A stretch of DNA of 64,000 nucleotides from Kalmusia sp. IMI 367209 (lineage: Eukaryota; Ascomycota; Dothideomycetes; Pleosporales; Didymosphaeriaceae). Location: assembly GCA_027946365.1 (NCBI GenBank), contig JAPEUQ010000004.1, positions 3,596,001-3,660,000 on the forward strand, written 5' to 3'. The position numbers and the translations under genes were made by a program. This document shows, piece by piece, positions 33,099-44,730 of this stretch (positions within the stretch are counted from its first letter, which is position 1; every line of letters begins with the position of its first letter). The notes below the pieces were generated by a model. That model did no database searches. It was not told the DNA's origin and saw only the letters and a list, made by a program, of their open reading frames with translations.

Positions 33099-35257
33099 TT
33101 AGTGTTCTAGCAACCTGAGCGATCCCTGCACAACAACGTTTTCGAGGATAGAGCCCGGCGGAATGTCGATCGTCTGGCCCTCGGTAGCGACGATGATGAC
33201 GGTGCCCTTCAGCGTTACACCGCGGCCGAGATTTACAGGGCCGGTGATGGTGAGATGATCAAGCTCCACAATCTTGGGGATCGATGGGATGCGTGACTGG
33301 AAGCTTGAGACCTTCTTGAAGTCGCTGCCGAGCTTGATGAGCGGGGCAGGACCGAAGCGGTTGGGGTCGATGATGAGCTGGCCGTGCGAAAGCGTGTACA
33401 GGTCAGACTTGACGAGCATGAGATCGGAGCAAGTCTTGACGGGCAAGAAACGTCTCCTGGGTACGTTGACACCATGAGCGTTCTTGAAGTGGCGGATAGC
33501 GGCACCGACGGCCGTCTCGAGCTGGAGTACGGACACGTCCGCCTCGCCCTTCTTGTCCGCGGGAATAGACTTTCCGTTGGGGATGATTTCCATGGCGAGC
33601 TCGTTGTTCTCCACAACACGCTTGATTGCCTTCAAGTTCATCCAAATGTTGTTGGTGTTGAAGTATTTGAACTTCTTAATCGACTTGAACTCGTTGACGT
33701 GCTCCTTGGGTACTTGGGCGATTTCGAGAAGGCGGACGGAACCCTCGTAGTCAATGATGGTACCACCCTTGACATCGGCCTTGGTCTTGTCGGTCAATTC
33801 CATGATGTACTCCGCCTTGGAGTCCACCATGTGCTGGAGGATGCGAAGATCAACAACGGCACCTAGGTTGTCGGCATTGGAGAGGAAGATGTACTCGATG
33901 CCACGCTCGATGAGCTTGTCAAGAATACCGGAGTTGTACAGAGACTCAAACACGTCACCGTGGCCTGGCGGGTACCAGTTGGCAATGTCGGAGTCAGCAG
34001 ACTTGGGCGCGGGCAGTAGCGAGTCCTTGAGCACACGGGGGTACTTGGACTGATTGAAGGTAAGGATGTCGATGTTGTGGCCCTCATACTTCTTGATGAT
34101 GTTGGCGGTATCAGAGTCGGTGTTGAACGAGTTCATGAGCACGAACGGCACGTTGACATCGTATTGCCGGTTGAGGTACTCAATCTGGCGCACCGACAAG
34201 TCGAGGAAGGACATGCCGTCACGGACCTCGATGACCGACTTGGGGCCGACGCAACCCATGGAGGTACCCAGACCACCATTCAGCTTAACCACAGCTAGCT
34301 TGTTCAGGTATTCGACGGCTTCCGAGTTGGCGAGGTCATCGTAGTTGACGACCTGCTCAGCCTTCGGGGGAGCAATGCGGTTCCAGTCAATGGCAGTGCC
34401 CTTGGCCTTGTCATTGAGGTATCGTCGGAAGAGGGCGAAGAAGTTGTCCATCTCTGTCTCGAAACGCTAGGGCGAGTTAGCAGCTGTCGTCTAGTTTCTA
34501 CGGTAGGTGGGAATCCTTGCAAGCTGGAAGCGGTGAGCTGAAGCCATGTAGAAGCCTCAACGTCGCCATGCCCAAGCATGCAAAGATGTGTCTGGGTGTG
34601 ATTTTGACTGCGTACCTTCTTTTCCTCTGGGTTTGTTACCGTGTCGGCGAGCTTGTTGAGGGCATTGCGCATCTGCGAGGCCGCCACGTTGGTGGAAGTG
34701 TTCTCAAAAGCCTGCTCTTCTGTTAGACTCGAAGCCATTGCAGTCGATTCCGTGATGCCGTCCAAGGATTGCTGCGTGTTGTTCCAGAAAGTGCCGACCC
34801 AAAGAGACATGGCAGGTGTTGCACAGGGTGATGACAGGATTGAGCAAGCGAAGCGTGGTAAGAAGACAGGTAGCTTGAGCAACGGCCTGGGACACGCAAA
34901 TTGCTTTGCTGTGGAGAGTGCAAGCTCGTGGGCTACAGCAGACTTGGATGCTTGGGCGAGGTGCTCCTTCGGCTTCTTGTGTCGTCACCGCTTCTTGCAA
35001 TCGAAGACGAATGCAAGAGCATTCCTGTCCACCAGCATGGGAGAGAAAGGGCCAGTGATGCCACCATTCCCCCAGTGGGCGATTGAGGGAACTGCAACGG
35101 TCGCACAGGTACCGGGAAGCTGCAGAAAGCAAAAAAGAAAGGGAGTACTGACAAAGTGGGAGGCAGTCTTGCCGTGATGGCGCGGGGCACCGTCTGCGCC
35201 GCCATTGCCTGCAGCAGCGGCTGGCTTCAGATGCGAGGGGATAGCGCGAGAGGCCAT
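33099..35257 (-). CDS. UGP1: UTP-glucose-1-phosphate uridylyltransferase
   Basis: Makes UDP-glucose from UTP and glucose-1-phosphate for glucan, glycogen and trehalose synthesis, in the cytosol. Exons 35257-35153, 34711-34616 and 34466-33099 give 522 aa. The first intron is long (441 nt). The nucleotide-binding signature [10 protein letters not shown] lies at residues 129-138. Other family landmarks are [35 protein letters not shown], the FLSNADNLG block and the C-terminal left-handed beta-helix ([27 protein letters not shown]). The N-terminal exon ends near HHGKTASH, a typical start for fungal UGPases. It is highly conserved and intact. An essential gene in yeasts. Confidence 0.98.
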
Positions 35258-36724
35258 GATGTGTGTAAGGGGGATTGGGAGGCAAGCAGAAGGGGGTGTG
35301 AAGGTGTGCAGGAGAGAAGCACCAGCGCGGAAACTTGGTACTTCAGGGCAGGTGCAGTGGTCCGTGCAAGCAGCGAACGTGGGGCAGGCGAGAACGTGCT
35401 GGGGCCAACGGGGACTGGAGCTACGCGCTGGCGTGCGTGGAGGGTCGACGGCGGGCAGGTTATCGTGGAGATGCAGTTTGTGCAGGCTTTATACACGACG
35501 GGCCGCCGGTGGGCTGCCCTTTTTTGTGGATAGGGGTGGCCGTCAACACACTCGCGCTGAGGTGACATTTTCGAGGCTCGACAGTGTTGACAGTCGGGCC
35601 TGCAGCTCGCCAATCCATACCCCTCACCCCCCTCGCTCGTCATAGCGCCGCAGCGATTAGCTATCGCCCGCAAGGATCTTCAGAGAAATATCTTCAACGA
35701 AAGGCGTCCGCGGTGGCGACTCGACGCATGCCGCAATCAATTCGCACCCTGCAACCGCCGACCGCCAGCCGCCAACAGCCAACAACCCCCCAGATACGTA
35801 CGATGCACAATTGTTGTTGAGCGCTAGAGGAGGTGGTCAGAGCTCCCGGATGCAAATTTATCGAAGGCCCATGTCCCGCTCCGGCCTCCTCTCCAGGAGA
35901 GGGCTTGCTCGAACCCGCGCGCGGAAAAGCGCCCGGCAGGGGCAGCAGGCGGTCAGTCTGCGGGCGCGGTGGATCGCCCAGCGGTATGACGCTATGGCCT
36001 TGACACCATGGCGAGAATTTGCCCAACATTTGCCCCGGCGAGCAGTCTGGAGCAGGGCCTAGTGCTCCTCCTCCTCTGCAACGCTTCCGACCTGCGAGTC
36101 CACGGAGAGCATGCACGGCTGCATCGGTCGAGGCATGCAGAAAAGTGCAGACTTTGTTCCCGACAAAAGCCGGAGACAGAGCGTTCGAGCGAGCGCCACG
36201 GCAACAGAGCCGTATTCGTGGCGTCCATCCATGCGTTGGTGTACCCACGTGGGGAACTGCAGGCGGGAGAACAGCTACCGTAGCCTGACAGCTGCATGCT
36301 CCTTCAGCCCTCGCCCAGCGTCGCTCCGAATCTGATGTGATAGATAAAGTGCAGCTGAACTGTGTGGAGATTTGCATGTCTCCTTTTCGTCTTGGTCTCA
36401 TCCGAAATCTATCGAAATATCTATCGACGGGAATGTGGAGATATGCTGGCGTTAAACTACGTAAAGGCATACCTGGGTAGGTGACATGCTCAATAAAAGA
36501 CGGACAAAGGCTGCATGTTGCTTATGTAACAAGCACTTGCTTGGCGCATCACGCAAAAGTCGAGAGTTCAAAAGCAAGTCAGGTAAAGGCACATTTGCGC
36601 ACACTCGACCCAATAGAGAAGTTGGTAAACAGAGGTGGACCCACGCCACAATCCGCCCTGCGCTAGATGTAGGTCTGCGTGTAGATTCAATTCAATACAT
36701 CTTGGGCATGTGAAGCGCCTCTTT
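35258..36724. other. UGP1 promoter and gene-free spacer
   Basis: 1.47 kb without a supported gene. Long frames on both strands near 35.7-36.5 kb are Arg/Ser/Pro-rich, overlap each other and look like chance in GC-rich DNA. A long promoter for a strongly expressed housekeeping gene is likely. Confidence 0.5.
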
Positions 36725-37579
36725 TCATGGACGAACGGGTCGGTATATCTCGATGGCCGGCGCATCTGCCGCAGGCACTGCGTGTGGCTTCTCGATTCGC
36801 AGTCTGACGAACGATGGGTCGTCGAATGCGTGTGTGAAGAACTTCTCACGGAGTTGTTGGATGACAGTAGTAGCCAATGATTCGAGCGTCTCGAACGAGG
36901 AGCCAGATATTATCTTGCCCGTGTTAGCTCTAGAAACAATCGCCAGAAAGGTTCAGCTTACATCCACTACGTGGGTTTCCAACTTTTGATAATCATTGCT
37001 TCGTTCGAGTGCCACACAGTCAATCCAGAGATTGACCACTACCGGCTGTTTTTGTAGCCTTTCGTTCGGGTTGATTCCTATCAGACATGGCACTCGGACG
37101 TTGCGAATATATAGTTCGTGATACATCTTCGCGCTCTCATAGTCCGTTCCCAACGTAAATCCAGCTCCATCTCCAAACATGCTGCCTTTAGGATAAAAGA
37201 TGTCAATCTCAGTAGAAGTTAAGGGGACGTCGCAAGCTACAGTCTGTATGGCGTCCCGGATTTCCTTTGCGCCTGCATATGTAAAGGAACCGCCCGCGCC
37301 ACTTTGCATCTTAGCTTGGATTGCCTTGCTAAGTATCCCGTAGTGGACTGTGCTATTGTCGAGGGCATCAGACTCTGCAGCCGAGTCGAAAGGCTTGGCT
37401 AGTGAAACTGTGACGGTTACCAACGCCCGCTGGTGCCTCTCACGGCCCCAGACATCGACACCTGAACCGACAAGGCCGTGTAGATTACGGACTGTGATCT
37501 TGTCTGTGACGTCTAGCTGCGTAGGCTGAGCGCCCCATTTAGTCTTGACTTCAGGTTCGTATGAGGACGGGAATTGCAT
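36725..37579 (-). CDS. tandem FolB (dihydroneopterin aldolase-like) protein
   Basis: Exons 37579-36962 and 36913-36725 (48-nt intron) give 268 aa with two FolB-type halves. The first (about 20-125) starts ITVRNLHGLVGSGVDVWG, and the second (about 150-265) starts LYIRNVRVPCLIGINPNERL. FolB domains form ring-shaped aldolases or epimerases acting on 7,8-dihydroneopterin in folate synthesis. In fungi this step is usually done by the trifunctional Fol1. Standalone two-domain proteins like this one are common in filamentous ascomycetes, with unclear substrate. It is divergent to STI1 with 455 bp between starts. Confidence 0.85.
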
Positions 37580-38034
37580 ATCCGGAGAGTAAGCTTGACA
37601 GGAGCAAGGACAGGTGATTAGAGAGGTAAAATTGAACTGCAAACTTCCAATGAGCGTGCAAACCTTCAGACAAAGAAAGAAATGCACCGATAAACAGGCG
37701 TGAGAGAACGTACGTGGGCGATGAGTTAGTTTGTCCGTTGGTACTGTAGGAGAATCGGTGACCAGAAGCCCTTTTCTACTCCTGAGTGCAGATGTGTGCA
37801 CGAACAACCCGAGAGTGGTGATGGTAATGTGTCCCGACGCCCTTCAGCCCTAGGCCTCGAGTTCGCGCTTTGCCTCTTCAAGTGATAGCGGGGCTTTCTC
37901 ACAGCTCCGCCTATAGAAGGAGCTAGAAGCTCCGCCGCCGAACATTTATTTACCACACCACCGTCGCTTGCACTCACCAGATACCCAGCAGTCTCATTCG
38001 GGATACCTTTTTACACCCTTTCTCACAAGTTGCC
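37580..38034. promoter_or_regulatory. bidirectional promoter of FolB gene and STI1
   Basis: 455 bp between divergent start codons. At 37915-37933 there are two AGAAG pentamers ten bases apart followed by CTCC, an imperfect heat-shock element (nGAAn units). STI1 genes are commonly induced by heat-shock factor, so the match is sensible but weak. Confidence 0.35.
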
Positions 38035-39943
38035 ATGGCTGACGCACTCAAGGCGGAGGGCAACAAGCTCTTCGCGGCGAAGAAATTCGAAGAATCCATG
38101 TACGTACTTTGCCCGCAGATCCAGCCTAGGCAAGTGCTCACAAATTCACAGCGAGAAGTTTTCACAGGCTATCGAACTCGATCCCTCAAATCATGTGCTG
38201 TACTCGAACCGATCGGGCGCTCACGCCTCGTTGAGGGACTACGCGAAGGCGCTCGACGATGCGAACAAGGTGGTAGAAATCAAGCCAGACTGGTCAAAAG
38301 GCTGGGGACGCAAAGGTACCGCCTTGCATGGTAGTGGTGACCTTGGTATGACACAACATATTGTAATCGCCAGTGAGAGGCATTACTGACGGAAACCAGT
38401 GGGAGCCACAGATGCTTTCGAGCAGGCGCTCAAACTCGATGCAAACAACGCGCAAGCGAAATCGGGCCTCGATGCTGTCAAGCGCGCCATTGAAGCCGAG
38501 GCAAGAGCCGACGGTGCCGGTGGCGATCCTATGGGCGGACTCGGGAGCATGTTCAATGACCCACAGATGTTCCAGAAGCTCGCCAGCAACCCGAAGACTG
38601 CGCCGCTCCTGGCCGACGCCGAGTTCATGGGCAAGCTCCAGCAGCTGCAGAAGAACCCCAATGATGCAGGCATAGCAATGCAAGACCCTAGGTTTTTGCA
38701 GGTCATGGGCGTGCTGCTGGGCCTTGACATGCAGTTTGGTCAGCCGCCGGAAGGTGCTGAGCGGGTCAATGTCAATGCCTCCCGAGAAGCTGAGGAGGAC
38801 GTCGAGATGCCAGATCTGGTTCCCCCACCAAAGAAGGAAGAGAAGGCACCGGAGCCAGAGCCAGAGCCAGAGGAAACTGAGGAAGACAAGGCAGCGAAGG
38901 AGGCCAAAGCCAATGCTGATGAGCTGAAAAAGAAGGGCACGGAGTTCTACAAGAAGCGACAGTTTGACCAGGCCATCGAGAACTACACCAAGGCCTGGGA
39001 GACGCATAAGGACATCACCTACTTAACGAACCTCGGCGCAGCTAAGTTCGAAAAGGGTGACTACCAGGGCTGCATCGAAGCTTGTAATGAGGCTGTTGAG
39101 TATGGCCGTGAGATTCTTGCGGACTTTAAGATAATCGCAAAGGCCTTCGCCCGTATCGGAACTGCATACGAAAAACAGGGCGACCTTGCCAACGCTGTCC
39201 TCTACTATCAAAAGGCTCAGACGGAACACCGGACGCCCGAAGTTCTTGCAAAGCTGCGCGCAGCAGAAAAAGCCAAGATCAAGCAAGAGAAAGAGTCATA
39301 CATCAACCCAGAAGAAGCAGAAAAGGCGCGCGAACTCGGCAACGCCAAGTTCAAGGAAGCCGACTGGCCCGCCGCCGTCGAGGCCTACTCAGAGATGATC
39401 AAGCGCGCGCCAGAGGACCCGCGTGGGTACTCCAATCGCGCCGCCTGCTTCATCAAGCTCTTAACGTTCCCTTCGGCGGTACAAGACTGCGACGAGGCAA
39501 TCAAGCGCGATCCCAAGTTCATCCGCGCGTACCTCCGGAAAGCGCAGGCATACTTTGCCATGCGTGAGTACAATAAGTGCATCGACACCTGCTCAGAGGC
39601 TGCAGAGCACGACGAGGGCGGTAAGAACGCACGCGAGATTCAGCAGCAAGAGCAGAAGGCACTGCAGGCGCAGTACTCAGCACGCGAGGGCGAGACGGAA
39701 GAGCAGACGATGGAACGCATCCAGAGGGATCCCGAGGTAAGCCACAAACTCACCCTATATCCCGCCTTGAATGATACTAAGTCAATGTAGATTGTCTCCA
39801 TCTTGCAAGACCCCATCATGCAGAGCATCTTGCAGCAGGCGAAGGACGACCCGGCAGCGCTGCAAGAGCATCTGAAGAACTCGAACATTCGTGCCAAGGT
39901 GCAGAAGCTGATGGCCGCAGGTGTCATCCGCATGGGTCGTTAA
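38035..39943 (+). CDS. STI1: Hsp70/Hsp90 co-chaperone STI1 (Hop)
   Basis: Bridges Hsp70 and Hsp90 in the cytosol. Exons 38035-38099, 38152-38345, 38400-39736 and 39791-39943 give 582 aa. TPR1 spans about 3-105 ([17 protein letters not shown], then [10 protein letters not shown]). The first DP/STI1 domain follows with [16 protein letters not shown] charged linker with a P-E repeat (PEPEPEPEE) comes next. TPR2A has [17 protein letters not shown], and TPR2B has [20 protein letters not shown] with [10 protein letters not shown]. The last DP domain ([18 protein letters not shown]) is split from the rest by the final intron. All domains of yeast Sti1 are present and in order. Confidence 0.98.
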
Positions 39944-40247
39944 ACTGTTACGTGTCATGATCACGATGTAATGCACAAGTCCGGCACAGCTGATGGGATG
40001 GCGATATGGGTTATGTTCAATTCCATTCAATTCAGTTCACCTCTTGATTCATAGGTAGGCGTAAATGCATAGCGTATAGGTATCTAACAAAACCAAAACG
40101 TTTTGACTGTATACGTCCTCTCCCTTTGATCTCCACTCCAATTCTCGCCCTTTCCGCTAGAATCCATATAGCCATTCTTCACATAAAGCATCGCAAACAG
40201 GGTATCTCTCGCACATTTTCGCGCCCGGCTGGTAATCCAAAACCCGG
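39944..40247. other. convergent intergenic region
   Basis: 3' flanks of STI1 and the bZIP gene. No feature. Confidence 0.6.
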
Positions 40248-41016
40248 TTACAGCCCACTAATATAATCCAACAACCGAAACAACGCCCCATTTTCCACTC
40301 TACACCCTTCGCCTTCTCGCTGCGCTCGCCTGTACCCCTGGTACAACCACAACCGTATCGTCGCCGCGTCGATGCCACGGAAGTTCTGCTGCGCGATGAG
40401 CACGTAGGCGGTTGCGCAGAGGGTTGTGCTTTCAGTGGGCGAGGGCGAGGGGGCGCGTGTGGCAGGTGGAGCACTCGGGTGACATTGCGGGTGCTGGTGC
40501 TTGGATTTCGGCTTGGGCGTTGGACAAGGGAGGAACGGGGTCGTTGCAGCAGGGCGGTGGACCTGTGAGGGGAGGCGCAGGGATGGCGATTTCGAGGGGG
40601 AAATCGATTGGGAAAGCTGAGGAAGACGACGCTTCTGGGAGGGTGCTGAGAGAGAAGGCTTCAAGAGAGGTGTAGGGCGCGCTCGTCGTTTCTTGCACGC
40701 CTGCTCCCGCTACTAGTTCTTCTTGGATCATGCTGTCTTTCCTGCATTCGGTGGTGTGGGCTTCTTTCTCCTTTCTGAGCGCGGCGATCTCTGCCCGAGC
40801 GGCTGCTAATTGGTCTTCTGTCTCCGCGAGCTTTTGTTCCAAGGAGGCGATGTAGTCTTTCCGCCGGGCGCGGTGGCGCCGCTGGTTCTCGCGCACGCGG
40901 CTGAGTGTGTGTTCGGCTGTTACGCGGGTTCTGCGACCTGGTCTCGAAGTCGTCGGGTGTGTTTCTGAGGAAGTGGTAGAGGAGGTCGGGGAATAGGACG
41001 ATTGTGGGGAGCTCAT
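40248..41016 (-). CDS. bZIP transcription factor (one-base frame break near 40451)
   Basis: A single exon. The basic region is RVRENQRRHRARRKDYIASL (about residues 36-55), followed by a leucine-zipper heptad (LEQKLAETEDQLAAA, then EIAALRKE). The C-terminal domain TESTTLCATAYVLIAQQNFRG with LFRLLDYISGL is a conserved fungal block found with this bZIP type. It sits in another frame. Dropping one base from the G run at 40449-40453 restores a 255-aa protein with CSTCHTRP running into SPSPTEST. The length of the region is 3n+1, in agreement. The role is unknown; relatives are often stress or secondary-metabolism regulators. Confidence 0.82.
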
Positions 41017-41550
41017 GGTTGGGGGGCTTGCTGATGGCGAGGGGAAGAGGGAGCTATTGTAGTAGGAAAATAGGTATAATATGTTGTTGTGATTTAGAGC
41101 AAATAACAGAGAGAACAAGTAGAATTGAAGAAGATCTCCGTGTGCAAGTTGGTTTCATGCGACTTGAGACGGGTGGTGTCTTGAGCTGTCATGGTCCGTG
41201 CGGTCGATATGTTATCGTTTTTCGTTATCGATAAGGTAGCTATTCACCCAAATGCGGGGGTAGCTAGTTCCTCGATGCGATGTCATCCATTTTAGGACAA
41301 TTGACTAAAACCACCAGGAGTGACATACCGGAACCAAAATGTGACATATCGAAGCCGTTCGGCACGGATATCAGTTACTTCAATAGTTCTTAGGCAGCTC
41401 TCATGGTTATCCGTTTCCACAGAAGCAGTATCAAACCAAACGAAAGGAATCATAAACTAGATATCTTGATTTGAATGCTTAACTCCACTACACTTTCTCC
41501 TACTTCCGAATCCATATCCCGTCTCCCAAGGAGTGAAAGCAACCTCAACA
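41017..41550. other. divergent promoter region of bZIP and arsenite methyltransferase genes
   Basis: 534 bp between divergent starts. No clear element was identified. Confidence 0.5.
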
Positions 41551-42548
41551 ATGGACTCCACCGACGTGTACACCTCTGTCAAAGACCGCTATACTGCAAC
41601 TGCCATGGCACCTAATAATTCTTCCTACTCAAATAACGTCGCACAGGCCTTTGGATATTCCCCATCGGATTTAGCTTCGATCCCTGCAGAATCTAATCTG
41701 GGCCTCAGCTGTGGCAACCCCCTTGCCCTCGCGAACTTAAAAGAAGGCGAGACAGTCATCGATCTAGGCTGTGGTGCGGGGTTTGATTGTTTTCTTGCAA
41801 GAAGGAAAGTAGGCCCGACGGGGAGGGTGATAGGTGTCGATATGAATGAGGTTTGTACCTGATGCCTACATTGTTTTCCTCTGCGGGATGAATCGAGGGT
41901 GACGGAAGATAGGATATGCTCGCTAAAGCACGGCGGAATGCCGAAGAAAGTGAGAATGGCGACGTCGAATTTTTGTCTTCAAGGATTACGCGGATTGCGC
42001 TGGAAGATGCGATGGCAGATGTTATCATTTCGAACTGTGTCATTAATCTTGTTCCGCACGAGGAGAAACACCTTGTCTTTCGAGAGATCTTCAGGCTGTT
42101 GAAACCCGGTGGTCGTCTTGCGGTGTCGGATATTTTGACGAAAAGTGAGTTGCCTGAACAAATGAAGAGTGATGTTGCGCTATATGTGGGGTGTATAGCG
42201 GGCGCGAGTAAGAAGGAGGAGTATGAGGCATGGCTCGAGGGGGCGGCGTTTAGGGAAATAGTGATTGTAGATGCGGGTGCTGATTTGAATGCGTATACGC
42301 GGACGGATGAGGAGGTCGGTGTTGATAGAGGCTGTTGCGGGCCGGCGAAACCAGACACTGGAGAGCTGGAGAGTGCGGGTAAAATTCGAGAGAGCAATGA
42401 ATGCTGTGGAAGCAACAAGCAGGATGGCAGTGTTATTGATGGAATGAAGACGAACTTCAAGGATGTGGATTTGAATAAGTGGGCTGGTAAGCACTATGCT
42501 TGTAACGACCATGTTGATCTCAAGCTAATCGAGGATAGGATCGTATAA
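41551..42548 (+). CDS. arsenite methyltransferase (ArsM/AS3MT type)
   Basis: Methylates As(III) with SAM, giving volatile or less toxic forms. Exons 41551-41850 and 41913-42548 (62-nt intron) give 311 aa. Motif I is VIDLGCGAGFDC (about residues 69-80). The As(III)-binding cysteines fit the family: LSCGNP (C54), SNCVINL (C142) and YVGCIAGA (C194). The C-terminal part adds two Cys pairs (RGCCGPAKP, NECCGSNK) seen in many microbial ArsM proteins. It ends in an ordered tail (HYACNDHVDLKLI). No other arsenic genes (arsB/ACR3, arsC) adjoin it, so this is a lone ArsM; horizontal origin is often proposed for fungal copies but was not tested. Confidence 0.93.
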
Positions 42549-43292
42549 GATCTTTGCAGTCAAGGCTAGTCAATGACACAGTACGAAACCGAGAATATAG
42601 TGGCTCTTCATGGACGGTGTTACCCAGTACACGCAAACTGAATTCAGACTGTCGTGACTCTATACCTGAACAAAGTCATTCAACTAAATACCCCTCTACA
42701 GCCACCCCTCTACGAACACGAAGACAAAAAGAGAAAAACAAAGAATGCTGGCAATCTCACCACTTTCACATTGGCTCCAACATCATCGTAAACATACAAG
42801 ATTATTGTTCCCAGGCTCCACACAATATCTAGTTTCTCCTTAAACTGCTTAAGCAAGACAAACACTTGTCTACTCAGCCTTATTTGGGTCTTCATATCTA
42901 TGCGCTGTTGTTAAGCTGGCATCGAAGATAAAAATAGCTGGGCCGTGGAGTTGGGGATGTACTCAGCTAAGGTATCAGGAAGTTACCCGAGCAAAAAACG
43001 AATAAGGCGCATGAGCGTGAAAACTCTGGTACCTAAACACAGTAATAAGAAACGTAGAACACACCGTGAAAAGTGGAACAATCTAGGTACTCTACTTCTG
43101 AATCAAACCCTTTTTTTTACCAGAAAGTCGTGTAAAATTGCTCCCATCTCCACACGTAGTCTGGTAGAGATTTTATAGCACCTCTATAGAGGTGTCAGGC
43201 TCGCGATGATTTTGCAAGGACTATGTGAATACCCAAAGCTCTTTTTACAACCATGTACCATCCTGACAACAAGTTCCCTGCCTCAATGTTAC
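42549..43292. other. convergent intergenic region
   Basis: 744 bp between the methyltransferase and tyrosinase 3' ends. Nothing recognised. Confidence 0.5.
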
Positions 43293-44730
43293 CTACTCAT
43301 AAATGTAGCAAAATGGCCCTCCAAGCGTATTACCCGCCTCCCTGATTGTGATCTCATCCACTCCCAGAAACCCCAAACTCAACACATCATCCAACGTTGC
43401 ATTCCTGCTGGGCGGCATATTGTTGACCGTGATTGTATTCCCAATAGCATATTGTCTCTTCTCAATATCCAGATTTTGCCACGTCCACCAAATTCTATCA
43501 ATCATTGTGTGGTGGAAGTAGAAGAATGGGTCGCCAGGCGAGGCGAAAAGATCGCCTCCGGGGTCACCGCCTACAGTAAAGTGGCCTGCGGTGTGTACGC
43601 CGAGAAATCCGTTAGGGAAGTCGCCCTGCATGCGCGTGGAGAATGAGGCGAAGGTGGTAAAATTGGTGATGAGTGTAGAGACCTGATCGTCGGAGGTCGA
43701 GGTGCTGGCGGCGATGCGGGAGATGTCGCGGCGGAGGCAACGTGGATTGTAACCTAGACCAGACATATTGCCATTCGGAGAGACATCAGAGAGGGCGGGG
43801 GCTACGGGACCGAGGTTGACTTTGAAGCTGTTGGGCTGTTAGTGGTCTATCTTTGATCATCTAATTTTGCTTGTTCGTGTGCGATGACACTGTAGAAGAA
43901 ATGATGACTGGACGAAGTATGCAATTCTAATTAACAGGCCACTTACTCCTTGAAGGGACCGGATGTCACACAGCCTCCGCCATTTCCAGGTGGGATACTG
44001 ATATTACACATATCATTAGACGGAATGCAAGTGTTATTACGACCGGGCATGCTCTCTCCATCGCCAGACATACTAGTATCACTACCGTCTAGTACTGGAG
44101 ACTTAGCTGGGTCATCTGACCACTTGGGCCAGTTGTAGTAAGGCTGGAAGCCATCATAGCCACATTCGTTTCTGAGCGCCTGCTCATATGCCCAAGTGAA
44201 GTATCGATGCCACGAGAGAAAGTTACCCTGAGAACGTTAGACTCGCTTATATACTTGGAGGAGATATTTTACAGTTCCATGAATGGTCAGTGTTTGGTTA
44301 ATATGCGTTGCGACGAAATCATCGTATCTAGTCTTTGCACCAGGTGCTAAAGATAACGGAGTCTTCGAGGGTTTACTGTTTAAACATTGAACCGCGGCAA
44401 TATACGCTTTCTTCTCTGGGGCACTGAGCGTTGACCTGAGGAACGTTAGTCGACAGTAACGAAGATTGATAAGTCTTCTTACCACTCACGCCGCACAGCG
44501 GCGTTATTCATAGTGCATTCCAGATTCGGGTAGCCGCTCGTCGAAATATACTGAGCAAGCCTAAGAGCACCTTGTATAGCTAATGCATCTGTCTTGACGC
44601 TACTGCTTGAAGTATAAACCGTAGGATCCGGGCGTTCTAGCGGCACTGGCTGTGTTCCGTAATCTCCAGGGGGCGGCGCTGCTCCAACGGTGCTCAGCAG
44701 CGTAACTGTTGTAAAGGTTGAGAGCTTCAT
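43293..44730 (-). CDS. secreted tyrosinase-like copper monooxygenase
   Basis: Oxidises monophenols and diphenols through a type 3 copper centre. Exons 44730-44483, 44435-44273, 44227-43947 and 43827-43293 give 408 aa. It has a signal peptide (MKLSTFTTVTLL, then GAAPP). Copper A ligands lie in THINQTLTIHGT and FLSWHRYFTW, copper B in GVHTAGHFTVGG and FFYFHHTMIDRIWWTWQ. These match the short secreted fungal tyrosinase group (about 350-420 aa), which lacks the long C-terminal lid of typical melanogenic tyrosinases. Asn-linked glycosylation sites (NMSG, NFTT, NATL) fit secretion. The substrate is not defined. Confidence 0.93.

Noticed and set aside
35694..36470. Long minus-strand ORF of 258 codons upstream of UGP1
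   Set aside because: Arg/Ser/Pro/Cys-rich without family signs, and overlapping plus-strand frames of equal length. It looks like chance in GC-rich DNA.
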